Source: Linum tenue
Taxonomy: Eukaryota > Streptophyta > Magnoliopsida > Malpighiales > Linaceae
Assembly (NCBI GenBank): GCA_946122785.1
Contig: CAMGYJ010000003.1
Span: 4,588,001 to 4,652,000, forward strand
Direction of reading: 5' to 3'
Length of the DNA: 64,000 bases
Shown: positions 23,514-33,183 of the stretch, piece after piece
How the letters are laid out: every line of letters starts with the position of its first letter
How positions within the stretch are numbered: position 1 is the first letter of the stretch
Translations under genes and position numbers: made by a program
The notes under the pieces: model-generated
The model's database searches: none
What the model was told of the DNA's origin: nothing
The model's input: only the letters and a program-made list of their open reading frames with translations

Positions 23514-23775
23514 TGTTGAATATGAAATGTGCCCATATTGTGAGCTGTACTCCAGACAGCTCTAGAGCCACCCATGATGCTCAACAGGCAGCCCATGTTG
23601 CCCTGCACTTCAGCAGCACACCCATTCTACTCTACTTCAGCCCATGCTTACAATCTAGCATGGTTATTGTTATTTATTGTTCCTTATAGTCTTTCATTCA
23701 TGTATAAGTAGTGTAGAAACCATTCTGTACAATTCAAGCTTTCCATTAATAAAATCTTCATACACAAATTCATCA
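23514..23775 (+). repeat. 5' LTR of the short-LTR element
   Basis: 262 bp from TGTTGAATATG to AATTCATCA. It lacks the MITE present in the 3' LTR, which shows the MITE inserted after retrotransposition. Confidence 0.9.
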
Positions 23776-23787
23776 TGGTATCAGAGC
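23776..23787 (+). promoter_or_regulatory. Primer binding site of the short-LTR element
   Basis: TGGTATCAGAGC directly follows the 5' LTR with no spacer; complementary to initiator tRNA-Met. Confidence 0.9.
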
Positions 23788-23860
23788 TGCAATCAGATTC
23801 CAGTGAGGGAAAGCCCAAGAAAAAGAAGAGGAAGAAAAGAGTTACGTAGAGTTTCATACC

Positions 23861-24744
23861 ATTTTTCCAATGCTGTCAAAGCCGAGCCGGAGTATGACCC
23901 GGTAACGTGAACGGCTCGGTCATTAGTGGTCCAGCCGGCATTAGACCGTTTAAAAAACCGTTTGAGAACCGGTACCTAATAAACAGCCGGCATTCTCCCT
24001 GTCCCTTGCGCGAAAGGTGTTCCGTCTTTTACCTCTCCCTCCTATCCTATGGCGTTGGAAGCTGCGATCTACTCACAAGACCCGTTTGGTTACCCACCAT
24101 TATTCAAGGACCACTATGGCTATGACTTCCAGCAAGAACAAGAAGAAGAAGAAGACGGCGCCCTCGGAATAATCCTCGAGGACAAAATAATGTTCAACGA
24201 TTCCATCGCCACATTTTCAACCCGTCGCCGCAGGAGGACGCTCTGGCGGGGTCCACGTCTATTGCCCCCGCACGGCGGAAGCGGCGGCGGACCAAGAACG
24301 CGAAGAACAAAGAGGAGATAGAGAGCCAGAGGATGACTCACATCGCGGTGGAGAGCAACTGGAGGTAACAGATGGCGACGACATATGGCGTCGAGTGATG
24401 GCGAACGGCGACGGTGAACGATGACTGCGGAGGGCGAGGCTTCTTCATTCTTCCGTCTTCGTGTCTGGCTGCGCGAAGGAAGGCGAAAGAAATGAATTGA
24501 ATTTGGGTTACGTTTTCATTCAGCCCCTTTCATTTTCATTTTCAATTTTTTTTATTAAAGCAACCGGCCCAAATGGTAAAAGCCGGCTGAGCGGCTCGAG
24601 CGGTTAACCGCTTCGGCCGCTCGCCGACCGCCCCAATTAACCACTCTGGCTAAATAGCTGACTTGAGCCGGTTTTATGGCCGGGTGGCGGTTTTCTCGGC
24701 TCGACCGGTCGACTCGGCTCGGCTTTGACATCACTGCATGTTTC
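23861..24744 (+). mobile_element. hAT-type non-autonomous transposon carrying a host gene fragment
   Basis: The element body is 23869-24736 (868 bp). The ends are inverted repeats: left CAATGCTGTCAAAGCCGAGC; the right end read on the other strand is CAGTGATGTCAAAGCCGAGC. It is flanked by 8-bp duplications CATTTTTC (23861-23868) and CATGTTTC (24737-24744), 7 of 8 matching, the size expected for hAT. Subterminal CCGG/GCCGGC-rich motifs repeat near both ends. No transposase is encoded. The middle holds a fragment of a bHLH gene, so this is a gene-capturing hAT, comparable to a Pack-type element. It sits in the leader of the short-LTR retrotransposon. Confidence 0.85.
24049..24368 (+). pseudogene. 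Captured exon 1 of a bHLH subfamily Ia (bHLH94/96-like) gene
   Basis: From ATG 24049 the frame reads MALEAAIYSQDPFGY, similar to the start of bHLH96/bHLH94-type proteins, followed by an acidic Q/E stretch. A frame change near 24216 moves to a frame reading PSPQEDALAGST, then the basic region RRKRRRTKNAKNKEEIESQR, then MTHIAVESNWR and a stop at 24366. In the family the last part is MTHIAVERNRR-KQM, so two DNA-contacting arginines are lost and the lysine codon has become a stop. No helix-loop-helix follows. It cannot make a DNA-binding factor. It lies wholly inside the hAT element in the sense direction relative to the host LTR element, so LTR transcription could produce RNA matching the parental gene. 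Confidence 0.82.
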
Positions 24745-26142
24745 CGAATCTCTATTCTTCTGTTCTTCGGTTTCCACTATACAAAGTTCTTTTTCAATCC
24801 TCAGTCATGAGTGAGCATTCTCCAGGCTGCTCCTCGTCAATCATGCTTCCACCATTAGTCCATTCATTTCCAATCACGAGCAGGATTTTTCCAGGCTGCT
24901 CCTCTTCCATCTCATCCTTCCACCATCACAAATAAACACCACCATCTCCGGCCCATCTCAGTAAGGGTCATCTCTCATCCAGGCGAAGTCCTTTCCGCCT
25001 TCAATCAATCTCTATGGCAGATCAATTCCCGGGGAGAATCTCAGTCCGGCGAACTCTCTAGTAGCCACTGCCTTTAATCAAATCGACGTCCGCGACTCCC
25101 CACAGCTCGGCATCTTCACCATCGGTCTCTCATCCCGTCGCAATCAGCATCATCACCGTCACCAGTCACGCTCCCCTGCCTTGCCCTGCATCATCCGTTG
25201 CCAAATCGTCGGGTCGCCATCGCAGCTCGTCGACATCTCCGCCGCCGTGCATGTCCCTATCTGGCGGATGACACCATCATCGGCCACGGTGCCCAGTCAA
25301 AGTCATCACCATCATCGGTCAAATCAGCGGAGTCGGGTGTCAGATCCGACATCCGAGTCGTCGTCGGATGAATCGTTGTCGACGACGACCAGATCCAGTC
25401 ACCAACAAAGTCATGGCATTGAGGACAACTACGACCCAAGTGTCGGGTGTCCCTTCCATAGCCAATGTTAGAGTGAAAGAAAAGCTTCCGTGTGCAAAGA
25501 TTGTCAAGCCAGTGTGCGAGGTTTCTCCGATCAGGTTGTTGCCTTGACGTTAGACGGTTGTACGATCCAAGAAGATATCGACCCCTCGACGTCCAAGAGG
25601 CAAACACAACCCAAGAAAAGATCGGCCCTCAGCTTCACGAGGTACTATCGATCAGATAGTTCCTATGGCGTTTTTAGACGGTTGTACGATCCAAAAATAG
25701 ATCGTCCCCTCGGTGTATAAAAGGCAAACACGATCCCAGAAAAGATCGACCCCTCGGTGTTTATTATTGGGAAAAGACCAATTATTCTTCACCTTTTAAG
25801 CTGGGCATTCACAGTGTTCATGCTCCAGCTTGAGGGGGAAAATAGGTAGGATAGGGATGCTAGCCCGTTAAGAATCTGCAATATATCCCATAAGAAGTAA
25901 AGAAAGTTAGCTGAGAAGCAACAACTTATTCTGGGAGCCGTAAATGGTGCAAATCCGAACCAGTTAGTCGATTTAAGTCGACATATCTATAAGGTTGCTC
26001 GAAGAGAAACCATCAGTGGCCTCCAATAACAACCTCGTTCAAGATGTTCAAAAGGCAATCACGATCCTAGCATGATCGTCCTCTTTTCCTACTTCACATT
26101 TCTTTTTCAAGCTTGACATTCTTGTCATTCATGTCTACGCTT
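24745..26142 (+). other. Non-coding interior of the short-LTR element
   Basis: No gag or pol motifs. It contains a direct repeat of about 80 bp, 25552-25635 and 25676-25755, sharing AGACGGTTGTACGATCCA and GGCAAACAC. The short open frames are rich in Ser/His and resemble no protein I know. Confidence 0.6.
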
Positions 26143-26151
26143 GAGGGGGAG
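26143..26151 (+). promoter_or_regulatory. Polypurine tract of the short-LTR element
   Basis: GAGGGGGAG immediately before the 3' LTR, the usual position for plus-strand priming in copia-type elements. Confidence 0.85.
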
Positions 26152-26814
26152 TGTTGAATATGAAATGTGCCCATATTGTGAGCTGTACTCCAGACAGCTC
26201 TAGAACCACCCATGATGCTCAACAGGCAGCCCATGTTGCCCTGCACTCCCGCAGCACACCCATTCTACTCTACTTCAGCCCATGCTTACAGTCTAGCATG
26301 GTTATTGTTATTTATTGTTCCTTATAGTCTTTCCTTCATGTATAAGACCATCTCCATCCAATTGCTTATTGCTATTGCTTATTGGGTGGAATCCTATGTG
26401 GCAATAGCTTTAAGCAATTGCAAGGATGTAACACTTCTTTCTTATTTAGCAAGATTGCTAAATAAGCAATCCCCTTTGCAATGCCACATAAGCAATTGGG
26501 ACCCACACATTCATGCACTCAAATTCTTTCTTTTTTCTTTGTTTCTTTTCTATCCACTTTGTACACATAAAATGTATTGTTAAGGAAAAGAATATGTAGT
26601 AGGTCCCATCAATTGCAATTGCTAACATATTGCAGGGATGTAGGTGGTTTGAAATGGTTGAATTGAATAGTTGCTAAAGTTGGTAATGTGGATGTGGGGT
26701 CCATTTATGAAATGGCTAACCTATTGCAGGGATGGAGATGGTCTAAATAGTGTAGAAACCATTCTGTACAATTCAAACTTTCCATTAATAAAATTATCAT
26801 ACACAAATTCATCA
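26152..26814 (+). repeat. 3' LTR of the short-LTR element, split by a MITE
   Basis: LTR sequence at 26152-26345 and 26747-26814, separated by the MITE and its duplicated TAA. It ends AATTCATCA followed by the target duplication. Confidence 0.9.
26343..26746. mobile_element. Tourist-like (PIF/Harbinger) MITE
   Basis: 398 bp (26346-26743) with perfect 14-bp terminal inverted repeats GACCATCTCCATCC / GGATGGAGATGGTC and a TAA duplication on each side (26343-26345, 26744-26746). The interior has TTGC/GCAA-rich inverted segments and no protein. The other LTR of the host element gives the empty site, which confirms both ends. Confidence 0.92.
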
Positions 26815-26819
26815 AGATG

Positions 26820-29800
26820 AGATGTAATCCAGCCCCAAAGTACAAACTAGATGTGTACGTCAAGTCGCCCCCCAGGGGTTTATTCCAGAAATCGACATAT
26901 CGTATCATCACATCACCAATTAAAGTTGGAAGACTTTCCACGCTTTTAGGAGCCTTTTGTTTTTCCCACATTTCACACTTGACTTGACATGGACCTATCT
27001 TATATATTATCAATGTCATTATTATAATGATCAACGACAATACCATGTTCCCTACTCCAAAACGTACGTTTTGTTGATAGTTATGGAAGAATTGAATGTT
27101 TATCAATTCGACTTGAGTTATCCGTATATTGTGATCATAGATAGATACAAATGTATACTATTAATCTAATTTCTTACTTGAATTATGTACGTCATCTCAA
27201 ATAACAATGCATTTTTACAAATATGACTTGTCTATTCGTTAAGATAATGACTGCCTTGTTTGATGAATATAAAGCTCATGACAAAATACACAATTACCGT
27301 CTAGAATCAGAGGTTCTAAACTATCCTTAAAATTCCTGATTCCTGAATACCCTGCTTTGCAAGTTACAATTGCCTTCTATTCTTGTCTTTCTAGAAAGAT
27401 TGGAAAATGGAGTGCAGGAAATGTAAAGGAGAGGAGAAGAGAGCGGACAAGTCACGCAATCAACAGTCAATTTTTTGTATCTAATCATGATTGTTCCACT
27501 ATGCATGCATGGGTTTACTATTCGACGTATTATTTTTCACTCATTAAGTTAACCATTGGAGTAAACCAAACGGCTGACTTTATATGAGACGTACGTGAGT
27601 GTCTTCTTATTAGTGGGAAGCATAACTATCTTGGCAGAAATGATATTCCATTTGTTCTCGATGCATATAATTTCATATTTTTATTAGTGTATCTGATGAT
27701 AATGTGGTTGAAGTTTGCATGGACTCACCATTGAACATGCCATGTGTTTTAAGATAACGGGTGATATAGGGAGGCTTGAGGACTTGAACACGCGACCTCA
27801 AGGACAAATCAACTATGACGTCGTGTAAAAGACCAACCGTTTCCAATAACTCGAGTTGTTGGAAAGGATCCATGCATGGACGAATTTTAACCACTTCCTT
27901 CTACAATGATTGCTTGGAGAATTTAAGAAATTGTATCGTACCTGTGACTTGACGTGAAACAATTCCCTATCGACATATATGATTAAATCATAGTTTCTCA
28001 AACAATGTATCGTACTGTTTAATCATATGATTAAATCATAATTTCAGGACAAGATATGCCGGATCTAACTTTTACGAAATAACTTCAAGTATGGTTGTTG
28101 GTATACCTACAAAACTACTGCTGACTCTACTCGTATGTGGCAGGGGCAGCCATTGTTGACCACGATTCATCTCCAATTCTCCATATCCATCCAGTAGGCC
28201 ATTCATACATTTATATGCATGCGTCACATCTACATCATCACGTTTGTTTCGAAAACCTAAGGAGTGTTCTTAATGAAATTATTATTGCGGGCCTTATCCA
28301 TGCCGATCGATCGAGCAATGGTTGACGCCGACGAATTAATTAAGTCTTGGCAAGTTTAATTATCTGCGGTGTGTCTTGGTCAACGCAAATTTTAAGTAGA
28401 CTCCACGAGTTTAACGGATGATCGATCGAGTTAATACTTAATAAGTTACATCTTCAAATCATATCACGAAACTTTTTGCAACGAATACAATGTTGCTAGA
28501 ATTGTCGAGTCAAAGTACGATTTAATACGCTATATGATTTCCTTGCGTTCTCAGCATGATGATGCGATCGATGTCATTTCATGAGAGTATATGTAATGTA
28601 CGGGTAGTTACGTTGCTGCGTATAAATACACAATGTACATATAGTCAATGCGACTGATCATCTAACCACTAACCAAATTTGTATTGAATTTTGAGATAGG
28701 TATTCCGTTCATACTGTGAAAGTCTACCACCTCTCTAATTAGTCAACTTGTTCTTGGTAATCCAAATGCCCTAATCTTTATTTTGGATTGGGTTTCCCTT
28801 CTATTTCTCCGACCACCCATGGCACATACCCACATCCATCTAACCTAGAGAGTGAGATATCTTGGGCTCCTCACATAGTCCAAGAATCAGTCGCGCGAAT
28901 GGAGAATTAAAGGTCATTTGTATTTTTCTAGATCCCGCAACTTTCGTTGTTACAACTTCATGAAAATAAAATTGATTGGTTTCTCTCCTCCTCTCTCATC
29001 AAAGTTTGGTGGTCGACGATCCAATATCTTCTGGTGACGGCCGGCAGGACTATCGCATGGTCGATAGCTCTTTTCCAAGATGTAACAACGAAAGTGGTGG
29101 GATCTAAAAAAAACTAAACTTGCGAGATTCATGAACTTTAATCGGCTGATTCTTGGCTTCATAAATTGAATTTTTAGTTGTTCCAGATCTAAGAATGGAG
29201 AATTAAAGGTCAGTTTTATTTTCCTAGTTTTCTTAATCGGCTCATATCTTCTTCGTTTTAACTCGGATTTTAATTTTTTTTGCACAGATGAAACGAGTTC
29301 GTTGTGCTTTACAAAATCAGATCCATTTTCAATATTTTTTGAGAAAAAAGATTTCTTGCCTCTCGGTACCAACTGCATACCATATGATATTTTCTTCGTT
29401 TTTAATTCGTTTTTGAAAACGTTTGCACAGAAGGAACGAGTTCATCATGATCTATTGGATCTACAAAATTCTGGGTGAACAAATTACAGGACCAAAAAAT
29501 ACCAAAAAATACCATACAATACCACATTGTTAAAAGTCGTAAATGACAGTTAATATACTTCTATTATCATGTATTCAACCATCCTACAATCTTGGTTTGT
29601 TTATACCACCATGGTAAGCTTTTCAAACCATAGGTATGCTCTTATTTCAATACTAGTCAATACCATATGGTATAGACTGGTAAAAAATGGCTCAATTTTT
29701 TTGTTTCAAAAATATATCAAAGTGGATATCATTTTGAAGAGCACATTTAATCGGATTTATCTGTGCAAAAAAATTTAAATTTCGACTTAAAATGAAAAAT

Positions 29801-29864
29801 AAATCGTCCCTTAAAAATTAAAGAGGAAAAGATAAAAGGCTTTCCAAAAGAGAGGGATGCTGAT
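26820..29864. other. Intergenic DNA, no gene recognised
   Basis: AT-rich. An imperfect inverted repeat of about 31-35 bp lies at 28922-28957 and 29083-29114 (arms sharing CTTTCGTTGTTACA and TAGATCCC), with a direct repeat GAATGGAGAATTAAAGGTCA at about 28898 and 29195 around it. No protein-like frame was found. Confidence 0.55.
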
Positions 29865-30563
29865 GTCATCCTCAGGGGCGGATAGATGGGCCTCTAGGGG
29901 TGTCCCGGGACACCTCTAAAATTTGGGGAAACGATTATCCAACCTCCGATAATAGTTTCGTATGGGTATACAAAATATAATTGGTAATCCGGGACACCCT
30001 AACATTTGAAAAAATGATTATCCTACCCTCGATAATAGTTTGCTTATGATTAACAAAATATAAGTGGTAGTCCGTGTTATTCCAACCTAGGACACTACTA
30101 TTATCAAACATATTCTAATTATGTTGCTACTCATTTGTTATTCTATTTTAAACATCATGCAACAGTAAAACGCTATTTCTTTATCCCCAACTATTTTCAA
30201 TACCTAATAATTAAACTACGTACACGCTACCCTTAATTTTGAATTGATTGTATGGTTACATGGCAAGTGTTGAAAGAGTCTTTTCTACTTCGAGCTACAT
30301 TAAGAACAAGGTTAGAAATCGAATATGTGATAAGTTCGTGAAGTATTGTCTAGTAGGATATGTAGATTTTTTTTAACAGTGCAGACACGGAGTTTATTTA
30401 TATCATTTTTTCAAAATATGAAAACACATCATGAATTTTAATTAAAAATTTAAACAAGTATGATATTTTTAATATACGAATTATTTAATTTATTATTTAA
30501 TTAAATTTAATTTTTAAGAGGACACCCCTATGAAAATTTTCTGAATCTGCCACTGGTCATCCT
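29865..30563 (+). mobile_element. Internally deleted hAT transposon with exact 8-bp TSD
   Basis: Body 29873-30555 (683 bp), flanked by the exact duplication GTCATCCT (29865-29872 and 30556-30563). The ends are imperfect inverted repeats: left starts CAGGGGCGGATAGATGG, right starts, on the other strand, CAGTGGCAGATTCAGAAA. Both carry an AGGGGTGTCC motif just inside. A piece of transposase remains in the middle. Non-autonomous. Confidence 0.9.
30258..30377 (+). pseudogene. hAT transposase C-terminal (dimerisation) remnant
   Basis: The sequence reads MASVERVFSTSSYIKNKVRN, then RICDKFVKYCLVGYVD. It matches the conserved SVERAFSAM-x-IK-x-KLRN block at the C terminus of hAT transposases, which forms part of the dimerisation domain. 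Everything N-terminal, including the zinc finger and the catalytic residues, is missing. It lies inside the deleted hAT element, in the plus direction. Confidence 0.8.
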
Positions 30564-30946
30564 GATGTGAACGGGTTACTCATATTTACTCACCATAAGG
30601 TTAGTCAACGGATCTGGACGCCCGATACAGATTGAACCAACGGATATGCCACGGGTTGGGATAAGACTGTATATTAGAAACAAAACAAGCGATAAGGAAA
30701 TTACGACCAAGTCGTATAGTTAGTAAGCAACAAGCAGACTGCAATAAATCTGGCAAATGGATCGACAAGAGAAAAGCAACCTAATAAACCACTTGCTGTC
30801 TCCCTCTTGGAAATAATGGCTGTCTCGATACGGATACGGCATCGTTTCTGTCCACGAGCCAGTTCGAACCTTCTCAAAGACCATTATCTACTTAATAATA
30901 ATTAACCAATAATTTAATTAATCAATAATATGCACCTACCTACATC

Positions 30947-30954
30947 TATATATA
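30947..30954 (+). promoter_or_regulatory. TATA box of the EG45-like gene
   Basis: TATATATA about 120 bp upstream of the EG45-like start codon, followed by a CT-rich leader (CTTCCTCTCTCTTTCCCCC near 30983-31001), the common arrangement in plant promoters. The transcription start is inferred, not seen. The rest of 30564-31075 shows no coding sequence. Confidence 0.6.
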
Positions 30955-31075
30955 TCCCGGCCCAAAAAATTAAATACAGTTGACTTCCTCTCTCTTTCCC
31001 CCAAATTATAATTAATCCATCCCCTGCTTTCTTCTTCTTCAGAGAAAATCCTTCCAAGCTCTAACCACCATTACT

Positions 31076-31716
31076 ATGTCAATCCTTCCCCTCTCCTTCT
31101 CCTTCCTCTTCCTAATATTCCTCCATCTCCCCTCCGTCTGCCTCGCCGACATCGGCACCGCCGCCTGGTACCCGCCGCCATATTCCCGTAAGTAACTGCT
31201 ATTTCACCGTTACTCACCCAACTTGTCAAAGATGGTCTTTTTTTAAAGCGAATTGTTGTTTCCCGATGCAGCGACGGCGTGTTACGGCAGCGACGCGTCG
31301 CAGTTCCCATCGAGCTACCTGTTCGGGGCGGCGGGGGAAGGGATATGGGACAATGGGGCGGCCTGCGGGAGGCAGTACAAGCTCCGGTGCCTCAGCGCGG
31401 TGGCGGCCGGGTCGTGCCAGCCCGACCAGACGATTCAGGTGAAGATCGTGGATTACGCCCGGAGCTTGGTCTCTCCCGGGTCGGCGTCCGGGACCACCAT
31501 CGTGCTGTCGCAGAAGGCGTTCGCCACCGTCGCGAATTGGACCGCCAGCCAGAGCATCAACATTGAGATCCAACAGTAAGTTTGGCCAGAATCGATGCTC
31601 TGTTTTCTTCTTCTTCTTCTTCTTCTTCTTCTTCTTCTTCTTCTTCTTCCTCAATTCCGTTAGAGTCCCCTGTTTTCTGATCCCCTGGATTGAATTTTGT
31701 CAATTGCAGGGTATGA
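31076..31716 (+). CDS. EG45-like domain protein (plant natriuretic peptide/expansin-like), 3 exons
   Basis: Secreted apoplastic protein with a six-stranded double-psi beta-barrel, related to the N-terminal domain of expansins. Family members act extracellularly in water/ion homeostasis and stress, but no catalytic role is established. Exons: 31076-31187, 31272-31575 and 31710-31716. Introns are 84 and 134 bp with GTAAGT donors and GCAG acceptors. The last exon gives only Gln-Val-stop, a placement seen in this family. The product is 140 aa: signal peptide about residues 1-24 (hydrophobic FSFLFLIFLHL), then GTAAWYPPPYSPTACYG, WDNGAACGRQYKLRC and TTIVLSQKAFATVAN. The usual VKIVDRCPSPGC segment is VKIVDYARSLVSPG here, so that cysteine pair is absent, as in one subfamily I recall. 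A (TTC)15 microsatellite lies in intron 2 (31605-31649). Apparently intact; the only whole host gene in the window. Confidence 0.9.
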
Positions 31717-31894
31717 ATAATGAAGAGAATGCTTTATTCGGGGGGATTCCGAAATCGCCGAGAAGGGGATCATCAGCTGTGACGGGCGAGAACTATAAAA
31801 GGAAGTTTGGAGACTTCATTGTAAAGTCATTAGCGTCAGCTTTCCTTGGAGGTGAACATTTATTTGCCGTGTGTATAGCCAACAATTCCAAATC

Positions 31895-31900
31895 AATAAA
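31895..31900 (+). terminator. Poly(A) signal of the EG45-like gene
   Basis: AATAAA about 180 bp after the stop codon, in an AT-rich context, so the 3' end of the mRNA is expected near 31915-31925. Confidence 0.6.
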
Positions 31901-32515
31901 ACAATTTCTCTGACTGTATTTTAGTTTTACCTGTTTTGGCATAGAGTAGATTTCGCAGCAAGTAGAATGTTAGACAAGGAAACAAAGAAGAATTAACCAA
32001 CTAAATTATGGGGTTTAGGGGGAAAGAATCTAGAATTTTAGTTGTTTAGTCTATATATATTCTATTGGAGTGGGAATGCGAGTTGTTTAAGGGAGAAGGA
32101 TTAGGTGACGATATTTGAAAAAAAAAATCATAAAGATTTGAAAGAGAAGTTTGGAGTGGAAACATAATCAAAACATAATTTGTTTCTTATAGTAGTATTA
32201 TTTACGTGATTGTTTTTTGACGATTTGTATTTCTTTTCATTAGCATGGAAGGATTTGAGCATTTGTTAATTGACACGTGCTAGGTAAACTACTGTTATAG
32301 ATATGTGACCATTTGTGTTCTTCAAAAATTATGGAGCTTGTTTCAACAAAAAAAATAAAATTATGAAGCATGTTTCTGAGAATGCTGATAACTCGAAATG
32401 ACCCGAAACTTTATATAAAACCTGTTAGATAAGGTCAATATTTGATCTGAAATCAACAAAACCAACATGACCCGACCGTAACCTGAGATTCCCAACCCGA
32501 CCTGATTGACAAACC
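31901..32515. other. Intergenic DNA downstream of the EG45-like gene
   Basis: AT-rich spacer with no frame of interest. Near 32395-32510 are repeated ACCCGA/CCCGACC motifs of the kind found near transposon ends, but no element could be delimited. Confidence 0.5.
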
Positions 32516-33183
32516 TTTTTTTTTCCGTTGAATCAGTTTCTTGTATTGCTCAATGAGAATCCGATACAACGAAGCAGGATCAGACAGATCTTGAAAGAGC
32601 CAACTTGCCTCTACCCTCTACCCATCTGTGATTACATACAATAAGAACTAGTGGGTACTATTCACTAAAGAAAATGTAACTCTACTAGTGCTGCCTGTAT
32701 TGCTTTGTTTCCAATAGCTATATACTGCAGATCCGCCAGTAACATTTCAACAACTTTCTCCGGTGCCCTACAGACTGATCCGTGAACAACCCCACATCTT
32801 TCCATCCACACGAATGAAATAATCATACACTAGAGTAAAGCATGCACCTGAGCTGTTCAAACATTCCTGCTAGCAGCAGTAGCAGCCTACAGCATGGAAT
32901 CCCAGTTTCGATGCGCAAGTAGTTGACAGTTCATTATATATGCTAATCTGCAAGTAAACGAACAATGGAGATCAAAAAGATGATCTCTAGTTTCAGTTGC
33001 CACACCATATAAAGGACAAGAAGCATCCACAAGTTTGCCCCATTTCTGCAACTTATCCCTCGTGACAATAACATTCTTGTTCAAGATCCACGCCAGCAGA
33101 TTATAACGTGGATCACAGGCCTTGCACCAAATAAGTTTGTGCCATGGAACTTCTTGCGCTTTACAATGCAATGATTCCCAGAC
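32516..33183 (-). mobile_element. 5'-truncated LINE fragment (minus strand), zf-RVT remnant
   Basis: Reading the minus strand, 33171-32887 encodes the end of a LINE ORF2: WHKLIWCKACDPRYNLLAWI, KLQKWG, then CPLYGVATETRDHLFDLHC, the Cys/His zf-RVT motif. About 370 bp of further 3' sequence ends in a run of nine T (32516-32524), which is the poly(A) tail on the minus strand. The right edge is cut at the LTR-like sequence that starts at 33184. No reverse transcriptase remains. Confidence 0.75.

Larger units (their letters stand above)
23509..26819 (+). mobile_element. Non-autonomous short-LTR (copia-like) retrotransposon with TSD
   Basis: The element spans 23514-26814, flanked by the target duplication AGATG (23509-23513 and 26815-26819). 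It has a 262-bp 5' LTR, a tRNA-iMet primer site at once after it, a GAGGGGGAG polypurine tract, and a 3' LTR split by a MITE. The CTTGAGGGGGAG-TGTTG junction is typical of plant copia elements. The interior has no gag or pol frame, so it would depend on enzymes in trans (LARD-like). It hosts an 868-bp hAT element. Nine differences between the LTRs over 262 bp mark it as older than the CRM-type element. Confidence 0.88.

Noticed and set aside
31226..31654. Minus-strand 142-codon frame over the EG45-like gene
   Set aside because: It begins in the (TTC)n repeat as poly-Lys and lies antisense to a well-supported spliced gene.
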